Source: Mesostigma viride
Lineage: Eukaryota; Streptophyta; Mesostigmatophyceae; Mesostigmatales; Mesostigmataceae
Assembly: GCA_009746045.1 (NCBI GenBank)
Contig: RPFO01000016.1
Span: 721,895-746,894, forward strand
Length of the DNA stretch: 25,000 bases
Direction: 5' to 3'
Shown here: positions 1-24,862 of the stretch, one piece after another
Position numbering within the stretch: position 1 is the stretch's first letter
Layout of the letters: every line of letters starts with the position of its first letter
Made by a program: the position numbers and the translations under genes
Notes under the pieces: generated by a model
Told to the model about the DNA's origin: nothing
Databases searched by the model: none
The model's input: the letters and a program-made list of their open reading frames with translations, nothing else

Positions 1-698
1 GCATGGTTTGGCACCCGTGTGCCCGCGTGCCCTCGTGCCTCTATGCCCCTGTGTTGTTGCGAATAGCGACCCTTGTTGTGGTTGGGTGCATGGTTTGGCA
101 CCCGCGTGCCCGCGTGCCCTCGTGCCTCTATGCCCCTGTGTTGTTGCGAATAGCGACCCTTGTTGTGGTTGGGTGCATGGTTTGGCACCCGTGTGCCCGC
201 GTGCCCTCGTGCCTCTGTGCCCCTGTGTTGTTGCGAATAGCGACCCTTGTTGTGGTTGGGTGCATGGTTTGGCACCCGTGTGCCCTCGTGCCCTCGTGCC
301 TCTATGCCCCTGTGTTGTTGCGAATAGCGACCCTTGTTGTGGTTGGGTGCATGGTTTGGCACCCGCGTGCCCGCGTGCCCTCGTGCCTCTGTGCCCCTGT
401 GTTGTTGCGAATAGCGACCCTTGTTGTGGTTGGGTGCATGGTTTGGCACCCGTGTGCCCGCGTGCCCTCGTGCCTCTGTGCCCCTGTGTTGTTGCGAATA
501 GCGACCCTTGTTGTGGTTGGGTGCATGGTTTGGCACCCGCGTGCCCGCGTGCCCTCGTGCCTCTATGCCCCTGTGTTGTTGCGAATAGCGACCCTTGTTG
601 TGGTTGGGTGCATGGTTTGGCACCCGTGTGCCCGCGTGCCCTCGTGCCTCTGTGCCCCTGTGTTCTTGCGAATAGCGACCCTTGTTGTGGTTGGTTGC
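1..698. repeat. 87-bp minisatellite, 8 copies, continuing off the left edge
   Basis: Eight head-to-tail 87-bp units start at position 3, each beginning ATGGTTTGGCACCC, with only a few substitutions per unit (Cys/Arg and Tyr/Cys codon variants in one frame). Because 87 is a multiple of three and the unit has no stop in several frames, it produces long open frames on both strands; these are not evidence of a protein. The array lies upstream of the first recognised exon and is probably intronic. Confidence 0.95.
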
Positions 699-805
699 AT
701 GGTTTCTGTGCCGCATAATAGGATCCGAATAGCAACCCTTGCTGTGGTTGGTTGCATGGTTTCTGTGCCGCATAATAGGATCTCACGCTTTGCTGTCATG
801 ACCCT
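699..805. repeat. Degenerate 57-bp derivative of the 87-bp minisatellite
   Basis: After the eighth full unit the repeat changes to a shortened 57-bp form (699-755) and a second, partial one from 756. The middle of the 87-bp unit is replaced by CTGTGCCGCATAATAGGATC. This is the decayed edge of the array. The remaining 806-978 is unremarkable and ends in the C-rich tract and CAG acceptor of the first exon seen. Confidence 0.8.
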
Positions 806-978
806 GTGCATCCCTTCAGCAAGGTGTGCTCCGTGACTCCCCACCAGGAGCGTGTGTTTATTTAATTAAGGTGTGCACCGGGTATGCACGACCTGGCGGT
901 AATAGTAACACCCCCCGCTCGTGTTGGCTTTGTTTGCTCTGTCACTTGCCCTCGTATGCCCCCCCCGCCCCCCCGCAG

Positions 979-14998
<14,020 letters not shown>

Positions 14999-16517
14999 CA
15001 CGCCCCGCCAAAGTGATGCCGACATAAATACATGCGGAAATGATGCCGACACAATGTCGACATAATGCCGACATGATGCCGACGTGAAAGTGTGTTTCGG
15101 TGACCACTGCGAAGTGATGAGGCATTGAATCTCATGCGCTTCCATCTTAAACTTTTGGTCGCTCGCTCTTTTCTGGGCAAGCCAGAAGTTTAGAGAGATA
15201 TTAAATGACGCGGCCATTAAAAGTCGTGGCCACGCCATGATTATGCCATGCCATCCCAGGTCATCCCATGGCCGTTTATGCCATGGTATACCCTGTTTTA
15301 TCCAGGTGACTGTTTATGTCGGCATGAGGGGCTTTCTCCATTTTGGCCCCCGTGAGGAGCCGCTGTCGTTCATGGCCGCCCTGACGGCTTTTTTTGGAAC
15401 CAGCAACTTTTTGTTGGAAGCGGCAGCTCACCATCAGGAAGTGTGGCTCGCCCACACGAGGCTTGGATGTGTCAAAAGGCATATCCAACATTTTGGGGCA
15501 TCTGGACTCGGGATACTGTCTAGGTTGGGAGAGAAGGGGGGGGGGGGGGTATCGGAAATTAGGTGTTGCCCCTGGCCCCCGTTGGCTGTCATTGCTCCCA
15601 TCCCCATTTGATGCAGCGAGATGTCATCACGGTGCCTGTTCGCCGCGTGTGGCGCCAAAGCCAGTTAGGTCTTGAACTGAGACCTGGACCTTTGTGTCAT
15701 GTCCCTGGGCGTGTATTGTACGGATGGTGTGCGTATCAGCCATGGCAATAGCCCCGACGAATATGTAAGTAGCGCTTAGCCAGCCAACGGCATGCTTGCG
15801 TGCTGGGCGCCACTTGTAGTGCAACAGGAAAAGGGAGCTGCTTGCAGATTTGAGGAGGGTGTTGTGAGTGGACCAAAGCTTCATTGTGTCAACTCCTGGC
15901 ATCTGCAACAGTCCGACGCGGCAGACTTTTGATGCCAATCTTGCATTTATGGGAAGAGCAACGCTGTATGACCAGCGTGCGCCCATGTGTTAGCTCGGCC
16001 ACTTGATTGTGACCACGTAGCGGTGTGTGTGTGTGTGTGTGCGTGTGGATTCCAAGGGAGTCGCTGCTCATACAAAGGGCCCTCTAGTAGCCATGTAGTT
16101 TTCCTGGGCAGATTTAACGTATCATTTTTGCCCTTGCTGAGAAATTTTGGAGAAAAAACTGTTGTACTATCGAAATAGCCAGTAGATACGTGATTTACAG
16201 TCTAATACTTTTTTCACCGACTACCACAAGACGAATTCAATTAAATTCAATGCCGACTCGCACGCGATCAAAGTTAGCTACTTGTTGTCCGCACCGGCCA
16301 ATAAGCTCGAGAAGGGGGCACTTATATCTCGACTTCTCCATCAATCAAATCTCATCGACTGGGTTTTATTAAACAACCCACGAACGCCATAGATGCAAAT
16401 CCAACGGTGAAAACAACATCACGACCGACGCGGCGCCAAATCGCCTCGGTTCCTTTGTTACGAGCCATTTAATTTGCGACATCGTGCCGCGCGTCGATCG
16501 CGTCGGCCCGCGCCCTT
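14999..16517. other. 3' flank and intergenic sequence
   Basis: No further gene is recognised. Just after the stop is a short set of GATGCCGACAT-like repeats (15013-15083). A G run lies at 15537-15550 and a (GT)n run at about 16021-16040. A TGTAA at 15764-15768, the poly(A) signal used by many chlorophytes, is a weak candidate for the end of the upstream transcript. An antisense open frame at 15627-15986 has no recognisable family. Confidence 0.5.
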
Positions 16518-18262
16518 TTAACCCGTGTTTTTTTAATTAGAACGCGATATATCGCGTTGTAAGCTTTTTTTAGAACGCGTATAGCACCTAAGGAAAATTT
16601 TTTTTCATGGTCATGTATATACTTTCCTGAAAGCCCATAAATCAAAGGATTTTTTGAGCTACTCAGACCTACAAAATGCTAATTCATTAGAGAGATACAC
16701 TGGTTTGAATACAGGGGGGTCTGACCATGACCGCGATTTCTTGACCCTAGGTCACAAGTCATGTGCTTATTCACAAATGGTTCATGAAAAAAATCTGGCT
16801 TCTTGCACGAGCTATGGGCAACATATGCAGGCTCTGTGAAACAAAACTCAGGCCCATTGGGCCACTGGAGCTATTTTTCATTAGCATCACAATTACAACG
16901 CAGTACAACGCAGTGGGAAAAATGAGAGCCCTTCACAACATGACGCAACGACATGAGCCCCATAAACGGGGCCATAGTGAGCTTGGAGGGTCAAAACGTT
17001 GAAAATAGGTGTTGTATAAGTTATACAGCATCAAACATGCATCAAACATCATGACTGGATGACCTAATATGACTGAATCAGGCAGCCATAGCCAAAGCAT
17101 CATCCACTCTCACAACGTGTTGAGCACATGCCTCGTGGGAACGGAGGTGCTGGGTTTTCATTCCATAACGCGTGCAATACTGAAAGAAAGAGGCACGTGT
17201 AATGCAAGGCTTGGATAGGTTGAGTGATCCATGAGCTTACATGCAGGCAAAGATGACGCTGGAATGCATGCTAGCAAATGGTGGCAAGATGCTAACAACA
17301 CATGATTATACACCATGATTATGGGCACCTAGCTGGTCTTCTTGCACAATCAACGCAGTATAAACCATCAACATCCAATCCTCACGATATATGCACGGCT
17401 TGACGACGTATACAGCACCTAAATACTGCACAACTGCAACCTGCTATGGCTGACATGCAAGCAACGTCGAGTAGGATGGCGGTCTTAGAGAGGCTGGGCA
17501 GAGGTCGGTAGAAATAAGTGGAAAACTGGCAGAAACTAGGTAGAAACACGATATACTTACGCCTGCAAGCACTATTGAGCCGGTGGCAGAGGCCATTTCC
17601 AGGAAAATACAGCATACCGTAGCAATAGCCACGGTCACGCCTTACGCTATTTGCAGGCACCATCATGCCCGGCGCTACCCAATAAAAGTCTGCACAATTC
17701 TCGGTTTAGCCGAGAGTCCGGACGTTCGGAATGAATAAACATGTGTTAAGAAGTCGAAACACCATGGAAATACCAAGCATGGTGCCGCAGCAGACCCGAG
17801 TCTTGACGTAATAATATGTATGCCGGTTTCCAGGGTTTCCGCATGAAAGTTGGGTGAGAAACTGGAAAAAACTACGTTTCCTTTGCCCCAGTACCTCAAC
17901 AAACTCGTAGAAACCTAATTATCAACCTTTGAACGCATCATCATGGTCGTGCCACCCAACAGCCACTGAAATTCGCGCGAAAACTGGCGAGATCTACCTG
18001 CCGCCATCGCCGTCGTCTTCACCTTCGTCCCGCGAAAATGCCTGATTTCAGTGGTACATATTTGTTTGCAGCTGTCACAAAAAAAATACCAAAAATACCA
18101 GGATTTTTTCTTGAATTCTATGAGATGTTTCTGACCTATCTTGAAAGTTTCAGACCAAAAATCGCATGTTTAATAGGTTTGCCACGTGTCAGATTACAAC
18201 GCGATACATCGCGTTCTAACCCTACAACGCGATGTATCGCGTTGTAAAAAAACACGGGTTAA
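16518..18262. mobile_element. Non-autonomous piggyBac-like element (MITE) with TTAA target duplication
   Basis: The element is bounded by TTAA at 16518-16521 and 18259-18262. Directly inside, both ends read CCCGTGTTTTTTTA in inverted orientation (14 bp perfect), followed by a subterminal palindrome of the AACGCGATRTATCGCGTT type: one copy on the left (16541-16558) and two on the right (18198-18215, 18226-18243). TTAA duplication and ends starting with CCC are hallmarks of the piggyBac superfamily. The 1.7-kb interior is AT-richer and has only short frames, with no transposase recognised, so it must have moved by a transposase supplied from elsewhere. Confidence 0.75.
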
Positions 18263-18282
18263 CCATGTAACGTCGCAGCAAT

Positions 18283-18690
18283 GGTGCTCACTGGTGAGCT
18301 GGACATGTCGGCTGTCCGCCTCCCCCGCGCGCGGCCGGGGGAAGGCTGGCCCGGCACCCGTGCTCCTCACCTTTAAGTACATGGCGGACAAGCTGGCGTT
18401 CCTTAAATGCCGCAAGAAGCTCTCGAGGACTCGCTTCACGCTGGACGACAACTTGACCCTGGCCCAGCAACAGCGGCGACGCGAGCTATGGCCGACCTAC
18501 CTTCAGCTCCGGCAGAGCGCAGGGGGAAAGCCGGTATACTGGAGGGCCGGGGTCGGTCATCCACGTTGACCACAAGCCCTGGCAGGCCCCTCCTGCCACC
18601 TCAGACTAGGGAATCCATACCAGTAGTGTAGATTAGTCAGGCTTAGCCTAGCATGTGGCCCACGCGCATGTGCGCCGCCATAATGGCCCC
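18283..18690 (+). pseudogene. LINE ORF1-like C-terminal fragment (left arm of an inverted pair)
   Basis: The plus strand encodes GKAGPAPVLLTFKYMADKLA, then RKKLSRTRFTLDDNLTLAQQ, a block ending RRRELWPTYLQL, and KPVYWRAG. This is the end of an L1-type ORF1 RNA-binding protein (RRM-like domain and C-terminal domain). The upstream part is missing, so it is truncated. The same DNA occurs inverted at about 20715-21140. It ends in untranslated sequence with CTAGCATGTGGCCCACGCGC. Confidence 0.75.
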
Positions 18691-18816
18691 CATGGATGTT
18701 GCTTTCCGAATTTAGCCAAGCCATGCCTATAAAAGGCTCATATGCCCCTTCTCAGGGCTATGTGCTACATATACTCCCAACGGAGTTCTGTTCCTAATTA
18801 ATTAATTAATTAATGC
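18684..18816. repeat. Internally deleted direct copy of the palindrome arm
   Basis: ATAATGGCCCCCATGGATGT at the left end and CTCCCAACGGAGTT near the right end match both ends of the 18824-19130 arm, but about 200 bp of the middle is absent. It ends in a TTAATTAA tract. It is therefore a shorter member of the same repeat family, in direct orientation just before the full arm. Confidence 0.7.
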
Positions 18817-18823
18817 CTATAAT

Positions 18824-19469
18824 GGGACCCCCATGGATGTTGCATTAAGAATTTAGCCATGCTATGCCTATGCAGAGAGATGCTCTCTGTCGAGAAGCCA
18901 TGCCCTAGCTCTTGTATAGCCATGATGATCTTCCCCCACATGCCATGCTCCCCCTTAGCTGGGCATAGCGTGATACATCATGAGGGTGCAGGTGCCCTGG
19001 TGCACCTAGAGCAAGGGTCGCTTACATTCCCACCCTTGCAGGAAGTAGCCTAGAATGTATGATGGGCCATATGCCCCTTCTCAGGGATATGTGCTACAGA
19101 TACTCCCAACGGAGTTATATGTTTCTAATTAACTAATTAAATAAATAATTTATTAATTAGTAACATAACTCCGTTGGGAGTACATGTAGCACACATCCCG
19201 GAGAAGGGGACACTCTGGGCTACTTCCTGCAAGAGTGTAATGTAAGCAACACTTGCTCTATCTATAGGTGCACCAAGGGCACCTGCCCCACCATGCTGTC
19301 TCGGAGCTCGACCCAACCAACTAAGGGGGGCCCGGCATGCATGGGGGGAAAGATCGATCATCATGGCTATATACAAGAGCTAGGGCATGGCTTCTCAACG
19401 TACAGAGAGAGTCTCTCTGCATAGGCATAGCATGGCTAAATTCTTAATGCAACATCCATGGGGGGTCCC
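18824..19469. repeat. Large palindrome, arms of about 310 and 330 bp
   Basis: The left arm runs from GGGACCCCCATGGATGTTGC (18824) to about 19130. The right arm, from about 19140 to 19469, is its reverse complement with small indels and substitutions. The centre is an AT-rich TAATTAA spacer. Shared blocks along the whole length include ACTCCCAACGGAGTTAT, CAGGTGCCCTGGTGCACC and GAATTTAGCCATGCTATGCC. It is a foldback structure made from two inverted copies of one element. Confidence 0.92.
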
Positions 19470-20264
19470 GCCTCAGTTTACTGCTACGCAAGAGCACATT
19501 GCCACCAAAGTTTCCGAGGCCACAGCCACTGTGACCACCCGCCTTAACCAGGTGGAAGGCCGAGTCGGCCAAGGCACCGTGAAACTTAATAAGGCAGTTG
19601 CTGCCAAGGTAGACGCCCTGGCCACGCAGGTCCCCGAGATCGCCGAGCGAACGGCCACCATCGCCGCCCAACCTGCTGGTAGGGCTAGCGATGACCCCTC
19701 GACTCGCGCCTCCTGGGCGGACCTGCTCAAGAGCCAGGCATCCTCTACCACGACCGCCATCACCACCAAGCTCCAGGAGCTGGAAGGCACGCGCCGCGAG
19801 GCCGCTGACCGCGACCGTCGCCGCTGCCGGGTCATCCTCAGGCGCTTCGACATGCCGCCGGAGGAGACCCCAGACTCTCTTCTCGACGAGCTGAAGAAAC
19901 AGCTCTTGGCGTGCATGCAGCTGCCAGGTGCGATACTGCAGGGCGCCTACCGCCTGCCCCATCCACGGGCCAAAGCTGGGCCCCCTCCAGTGGTCCTCAC
20001 CTTCAGCGACATCACAGCCCGAGTTCGGTTCCTCTCTCGCCGCAAGAAGCTGGTGGACACCTCCTGGTCGCTTGACGACGACCTGACGCAGTGACGCCAG
20101 CCCAGCAGCAGCAACGCCGCGATCAGTGGCCCGACTACATCCGCCACAACAAGACCAACCCCGAGAAGCCCCAAGTGTACTGGCGGGGCGGGGACCTCTA
20201 TGTCAACAAGAAACTGTGGAAGCCCCCCCGGGCTTCCCCGGGATCGATAGAGCACTCCAGATAG
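19470..20264 (+). pseudogene. LINE ORF1-like gene, 5'-truncated and frameshifted
   Basis: Open from within the palindrome arm to a TGA at 20092; a shifted frame then continues from 20097 to TAG at 20262-20264. The N-terminal half is Ala/Thr/Val-rich with repeated heptad-like patterns (coiled coil). It is followed by an RRM-like block (RCRVILRRFDMPPEETPDSL, then a GPPPVVLTFSDI strand and RKKLVDTSWSLDDDLT) and the C-terminal block RRDQWPDYIRH ... VYWRGGDLYVNKK. The break is an 8-nt insertion (CAGTGACG) relative to the 18.4-kb fragment. L1 ORF1 proteins of this kind bind element RNA. The true start is lost where the palindrome joins, so the copy is dead. Confidence 0.75.
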
Positions 20265-20599
20265 TTGTCTAGATGGGGGCAAACGATTATTATGGGATAG
20301 CTTAGGCATTACAGCACTTGAAACGATATTAGCGCACAGCGTTATAGTACCTTAATTCAATTAGCTCTGGCACCTTGTGGCCATCAGCTTGCGCCTTAAT
20401 TAGCCGACGTCTTGTGCCCACCTCACATTTGTAGCATAAGCTATGCGTCAGCCTACCTATGGTATTGCACTGGTTGTATTGCACCCACAGTGTTGCGCCC
20501 CGGCACCATGCCGTGGAGAGAGCGCTGTGTGGCCTGCCCACCTGCGGCAGTGAGAGAAGCTAGGGCGCCCTCCCTCCTTCTCACTGTGTATATAGGGTT
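20265..20599. other. Spacer between LINE fragments
   Basis: I see no gene, RNA or repeat here beyond what may be LINE 3' untranslated sequence following the ORF1 stop. Confidence 0.4.
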
Positions 20600-20653
20600 G
20601 AAGGTTCCTTTACTCTGTATTGGCACCCACGTGACGCAGTCACGTGCTTATTA
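20600..20653. repeat. 54-nt dispersed repeat, copy 2
   Basis: Identical to 4645-4698 in the intron of the signalling gene, with the same CACGTGAC-GCA-GTCACGTG hairpin, followed by a (TTAA)n-like tract to about 20671. Here it abuts the inverted LINE fragment. Confidence 0.9.
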
Positions 20654-20689
20654 ATTAATTAATTAATTAATGGGGGGTCCCATTATAGG

Positions 20690-21620
20690 CATGGCGTGAC
20701 TAACTAACTGTGGGGCCGGGCCATGCATTATGGGCGCACATGCGCGTAGGCCACATGCTAGGCTAAGCCTAACTATAATCTACACTACTGGTATATATAT
20801 TCCCTAGAGTCTGAGGTGGCAGGAGGGGCCTGCCAGGGCTTGTGGTCAACGTGGATGACCGACCCCCTCCAGTATACCGGCTTCCCCCCTGCGCTCTGCC
20901 GGAGCTGAAGGTAGGTCGGCCATAAGCTCGCATCGCCACTGTTAATATTGCTGGGCCAGGGTCAAGTCGTCGTCCAGCGTGAAGCGAGTCCCCGAGAGCT
21001 TCTTGCGGCCTTTAAGGGACGACAACTTGTCCGCCATGTACTTATAAAGGTGAGGGGCACGGGTGCCGGGCCAGCCTTACCCCGCACGCGCGGGGGAGGC
21101 GGACAGCCGACATCCGCAGCTCACCAGTGAGTTGCATGGGGGCAAGAATGTCCCTCTTAAATGCTGTGCATGAGAGGAGCCGTCGAGGGTTCACCTACCG
21201 GCTGGTCGAAGTGCTTGATGATGACTGTCATTGTGGCTGCGCTGGGTGATGTCGGCCTCCTCGCGAAGGTCGAGGGCTTGTTGCATTGCTTGAGCTGTGC
21301 CGCGATGGTGCCAGAGGTGGTGGAGGTGGTATGATGCTTAATCAAGTCCGCCCAGGTGGACTGGGAGCATATGCATATCGCTGGGCAGGGCCAGCAGATG
21401 CCGGCTGGGCAGCGATGTCCTTCACCGCCTGGGCGGTGAGGCCGGCGGTGTCATGCAAGCACACATTGAAGGGCGGTGGCGGTGGCTTGGAGGCGCTGGT
21501 GGTCGAGGTCGAGGTGCTGGGTCTTGATGTCGGCAGACTCATGGAGGCGGAAACTTATGGCAGACTGTGGAGGTGGAGGCGACGGTGGTGGAAAGGTGAG
21601 GAAGCTCAGTCAGTAGCCAG
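20690..21620 (-). pseudogene. LINE ORF1-like fragment, minus strand
   Basis: Read on the minus strand, 21342-21160 encodes a block aligning with the 19.5-kb copy (IKHHTTSTTSGTIAAQLKQ against LLKSQASSTTTAITTKLQEL), and the 21542-21342 block has AQAVKDIAAQPAS against ERTATIAAQPAG. The 21100-20940 block gives KYMADKLSSLKGRKKLSGTR and FTLDDDLTLAQQ, then a stop. A 2-nt insertion after LTF and several frame changes break it. The 20715-21140 part is the inverted partner of 18283-18690. Confidence 0.65.
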
Positions 21621-22543
21621 CGTGCCGCCCATTAATTGCTGCCACATCGGTGGCCAGGGCCGGGGTCACGTGCTGCTGAAAGGCTTCCGTATGGATGGAA
21701 CGAAGTGTGGGGGCGGAGATGGATGGAGCCCAGATCTCGCCATCAGAGCCGGCATGAGAAGGGAGTCCGAGAGGATGGTGTGCTGGTGTTGGGGGCGGGT
21801 GCACCCGAACAGACGGCTGATCAATGTTCTATATGCCACCAGCTGCCGTCCGAAGTGATGAGGCGATTGATGTCGTGGAGATGGAGGCATGTGCAGGTCG
21901 TAAAGCGGGGCGTAGTCCCCGTAGAAGATGCAATGCATGCAGGGCAGTTGCCGGGGACATGTTGGTCCAGTACGTCGTGATCTGACATCGACCTTGAAAG
22001 GTTGGGGCCGAAAGCGCGTTTCTACGTGCATGGGGCGTGAAGACCCATCCTGTTTTGTCGGCTGGGCGGCTGCGTTTAGGGTCAGGCGATGCCGATGGCG
22101 AGGCATTGAACCCGGGAGACCGGAGGGTTCGGGGCGACCACCAGAGCGCAACTAGTGTCACCGCTGCCTGCCGGACCTGAGGGCGAAGCTGCAGCCGGAG
22201 CTGCAGACGTATTTTCATGGCTGAGCGTACGTGCATCCGCCAGGCTGCGTTGCGTTGATCGATCAGGAGCGTTTGCTCGTCATATAGTGTGTAAAAGCTT
22301 CGGAAAATTATATCAGTGATGTGCGTCTTAGAAAGACGAAGCGATATAGTGATATTCACAGCCGAATTCGGTGCTCAAATGTGAAAGTTATGAGCTCCGC
22401 CGTCAGCCATGGCTATCTCGTGGCTCGTGGCTCGTGGCCCAATGGATGGACCGAGTGAATCCCAGACCTATGTTGTCCTCTATGCATGACCTGGGCCCAC
22501 TTGTCCTTGTCCATCATCTTTTTCCAAATCACGGAGAGGCCTA
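21621..22543. other. Unassigned GC-rich sequence between LINE fragments
   Basis: Long overlapping frames exist on both strands (for example 21829-22359 on the minus strand) but none has a motif I recognise. It may be further decayed LINE sequence upstream of the minus-strand ORF1 fragment. Confidence 0.35.
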
Positions 22544-23060
22544 CTACCTAGCCCCCCCATGTATGCCCTCTACTATAATAGCTGTTCTTAATGAAGGTGC
22601 AGCTAGGCCAATTGCGGCGTCTAACCTGGCTGGGCCCGGCCGGCCCACGTATACGTGAGGAGGTGCCGGCCCGGCTGGGCGGGGCGCTGGCACCACCACC
22701 AGGGCCGCCGCCTGCCAGCCCTGCAGAGGGGCCACGTGAGGTGGTTGGTGCGAGCTAAGTGCCTTCCTATAGCATCAGGCGCTAGCTGCTAGCTGCTTGA
22801 TTGATGGTGCTAGCTGGTGATAAGTGGCATGCCAAGATACAAGTCCTCCTTGCGGATCGACATGTCAGAGCAGCGTATCCTACACGAAAAATTGACCGCA
22901 ATTGACATAAATTGTTGGTGACGTCCGCGCCATATCCAGCTTGTTGGCAAGGTCGGCAGTGAGAGTCCACGTCTCGGCCCCGTACGTAAGAACAGGGGGG
23001 ACCAGGACCTTAACTAAACAGTTCCTGTTTCTCTAGCTTGCCCAAAAAAGCCATGCTCTA
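22544..23060 (-). pseudogene. LINE ORF2 (reverse transcriptase) C-terminal fragment, minus strand
   Basis: The minus strand at about 23010-22925 encodes LVPPVLTYGAETWTLTADLA and NKLDMAR, the conserved region after the reverse-transcriptase domain. The frame resumes with LRSIFRVGYAALT at about 22900 and QPGRHLLTY ... RARLDAA near 22650. Each block has a counterpart in the plus-strand copy at 23.5-23.9 kb. Stops and frame changes make it non-functional, and both ends are truncated. Confidence 0.7.
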
Positions 23061-24122
23061 CTAGCCGATAGATGATTCAGGCGCGCAAGCGGTTTTCCCG
23101 CATTGTGGGTAGGGAACCGGCCAGGGGTGCAGGTCATGCAACAACCGTTCTGGCATGGCGGGGCGGAAACGGAGATTCGGCTGGCGGACATAATCTATGC
23201 AGACTACACCACCCTCTTCGAGGGCACTGAGCACGTGCAGACGTGGCTTGACTGCATGCCTGACAATCGAGCTAGGCCCGTGCATGCGGTGGGGCTTGAG
23301 GTCAGCAAGAAGACAGAGGCTCTAGCTGGCGACACTCAGCCACTGCCCGACCTCTTTCTCCTTGACGGCTCTCGAGTCCTGTATCGGGGACCGCGTCAAG
23401 TTGCTGGGCATGCAGCCTACTCCCCAGCTGCGAGGCCGACGTAGACCACCGTATCTCCCTCGCCTGCATGCACGCACGCTCTAGGCCAATACAGGGCCCT
23501 GTGGCGCAAGCCCTTGGGCAAGATTGAGAAACAGGACCTGGTCCTGGTCCTCCTAGCTGTTCTTACGTACGGGTCCGAGATGTGGACGTACCTAGCTCAC
23601 AGCCGACCTTGCCAGAAAGCTGGACGGCGCGGTCACGTACCACCAACATGCTGCGATGCATTTTTCGTGTAGGATATACGCTGCTCATTAATTTTCGCAA
23701 TTATGAGGACCTGTACCTCGGCATGCCATATATCACGGCGCCTGCAGCTATAGTGGGGCACTTAGCTCGATCGCACCAACCATGCAGGTAGACACATCAT
23801 GCGCCCCCGGCCCCCGCCGGGACTGCGCCGGCCAAGCTCAGCCTGGCCGGCACCGCGGCCTCCTTACATGGCCCGGCCACATTTGCGGGGCCCGACGGTC
23901 GGGCCCCGCAATGCTAGACGCCGCAAGCAAGGCACGCACCTTCAAAGAACAGCTAGTAGATGACATGGGGGCCCGGGGGCCTATAGACCTCTCCGTGATG
24001 ATGGATCGACAAGGCCAAGTGGGCCCAGGTCATAGAGGACAACGAACCCCCGGCCTCCCATGGGGAAGCGCCCGCGTTTGCAAACACGCGGGAAGCACGC
24101 TAGACAGGACCCCTAGGGTATA
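23061..24122 (+). pseudogene. LINE ORF2 (reverse transcriptase) 3' fragment, plus strand
   Basis: It starts within the reverse-transcriptase domain: EIRLADIIYADYTTLFEG aligns with the 'LxxxxYADDTxLF' catalytic motif, with the second Asp changed to Tyr. Then come GLEVSKKTEAL, RVKLLGM (new frame), ISLACMHARS, ALWRKPLGKIEKQDL, AVLTYGSEMWTYLA, LRCIFRVGYTLL, and at the end TFKEQLVDDMGARGPIDLSV. At least three frameshifts are needed to connect them. The upstream endonuclease and reverse-transcriptase motifs are absent (5' truncation, usual for LINEs). It abuts the minus-strand fragment head to head. Confidence 0.8.
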
Positions 24123-24185
24123 ATAGAAAGCTTAGAATAATAGAGTTGGCTTGATCGATGTTGTAGATAGATTAGACCGGTTGGT

Positions 24186-24862
<677 letters not shown>

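Noticed and set aside
15627-15986. 119-residue antisense open frame downstream of the gene
   Set aside because: No motif, no clear composition signal, and it could overlap the 3' untranslated region of the plus-strand gene.
21829-22359. 176-residue antisense open frame
   Set aside because: No family recognised; neighbouring sequence is decayed LINE material, so a gene call is not justified.
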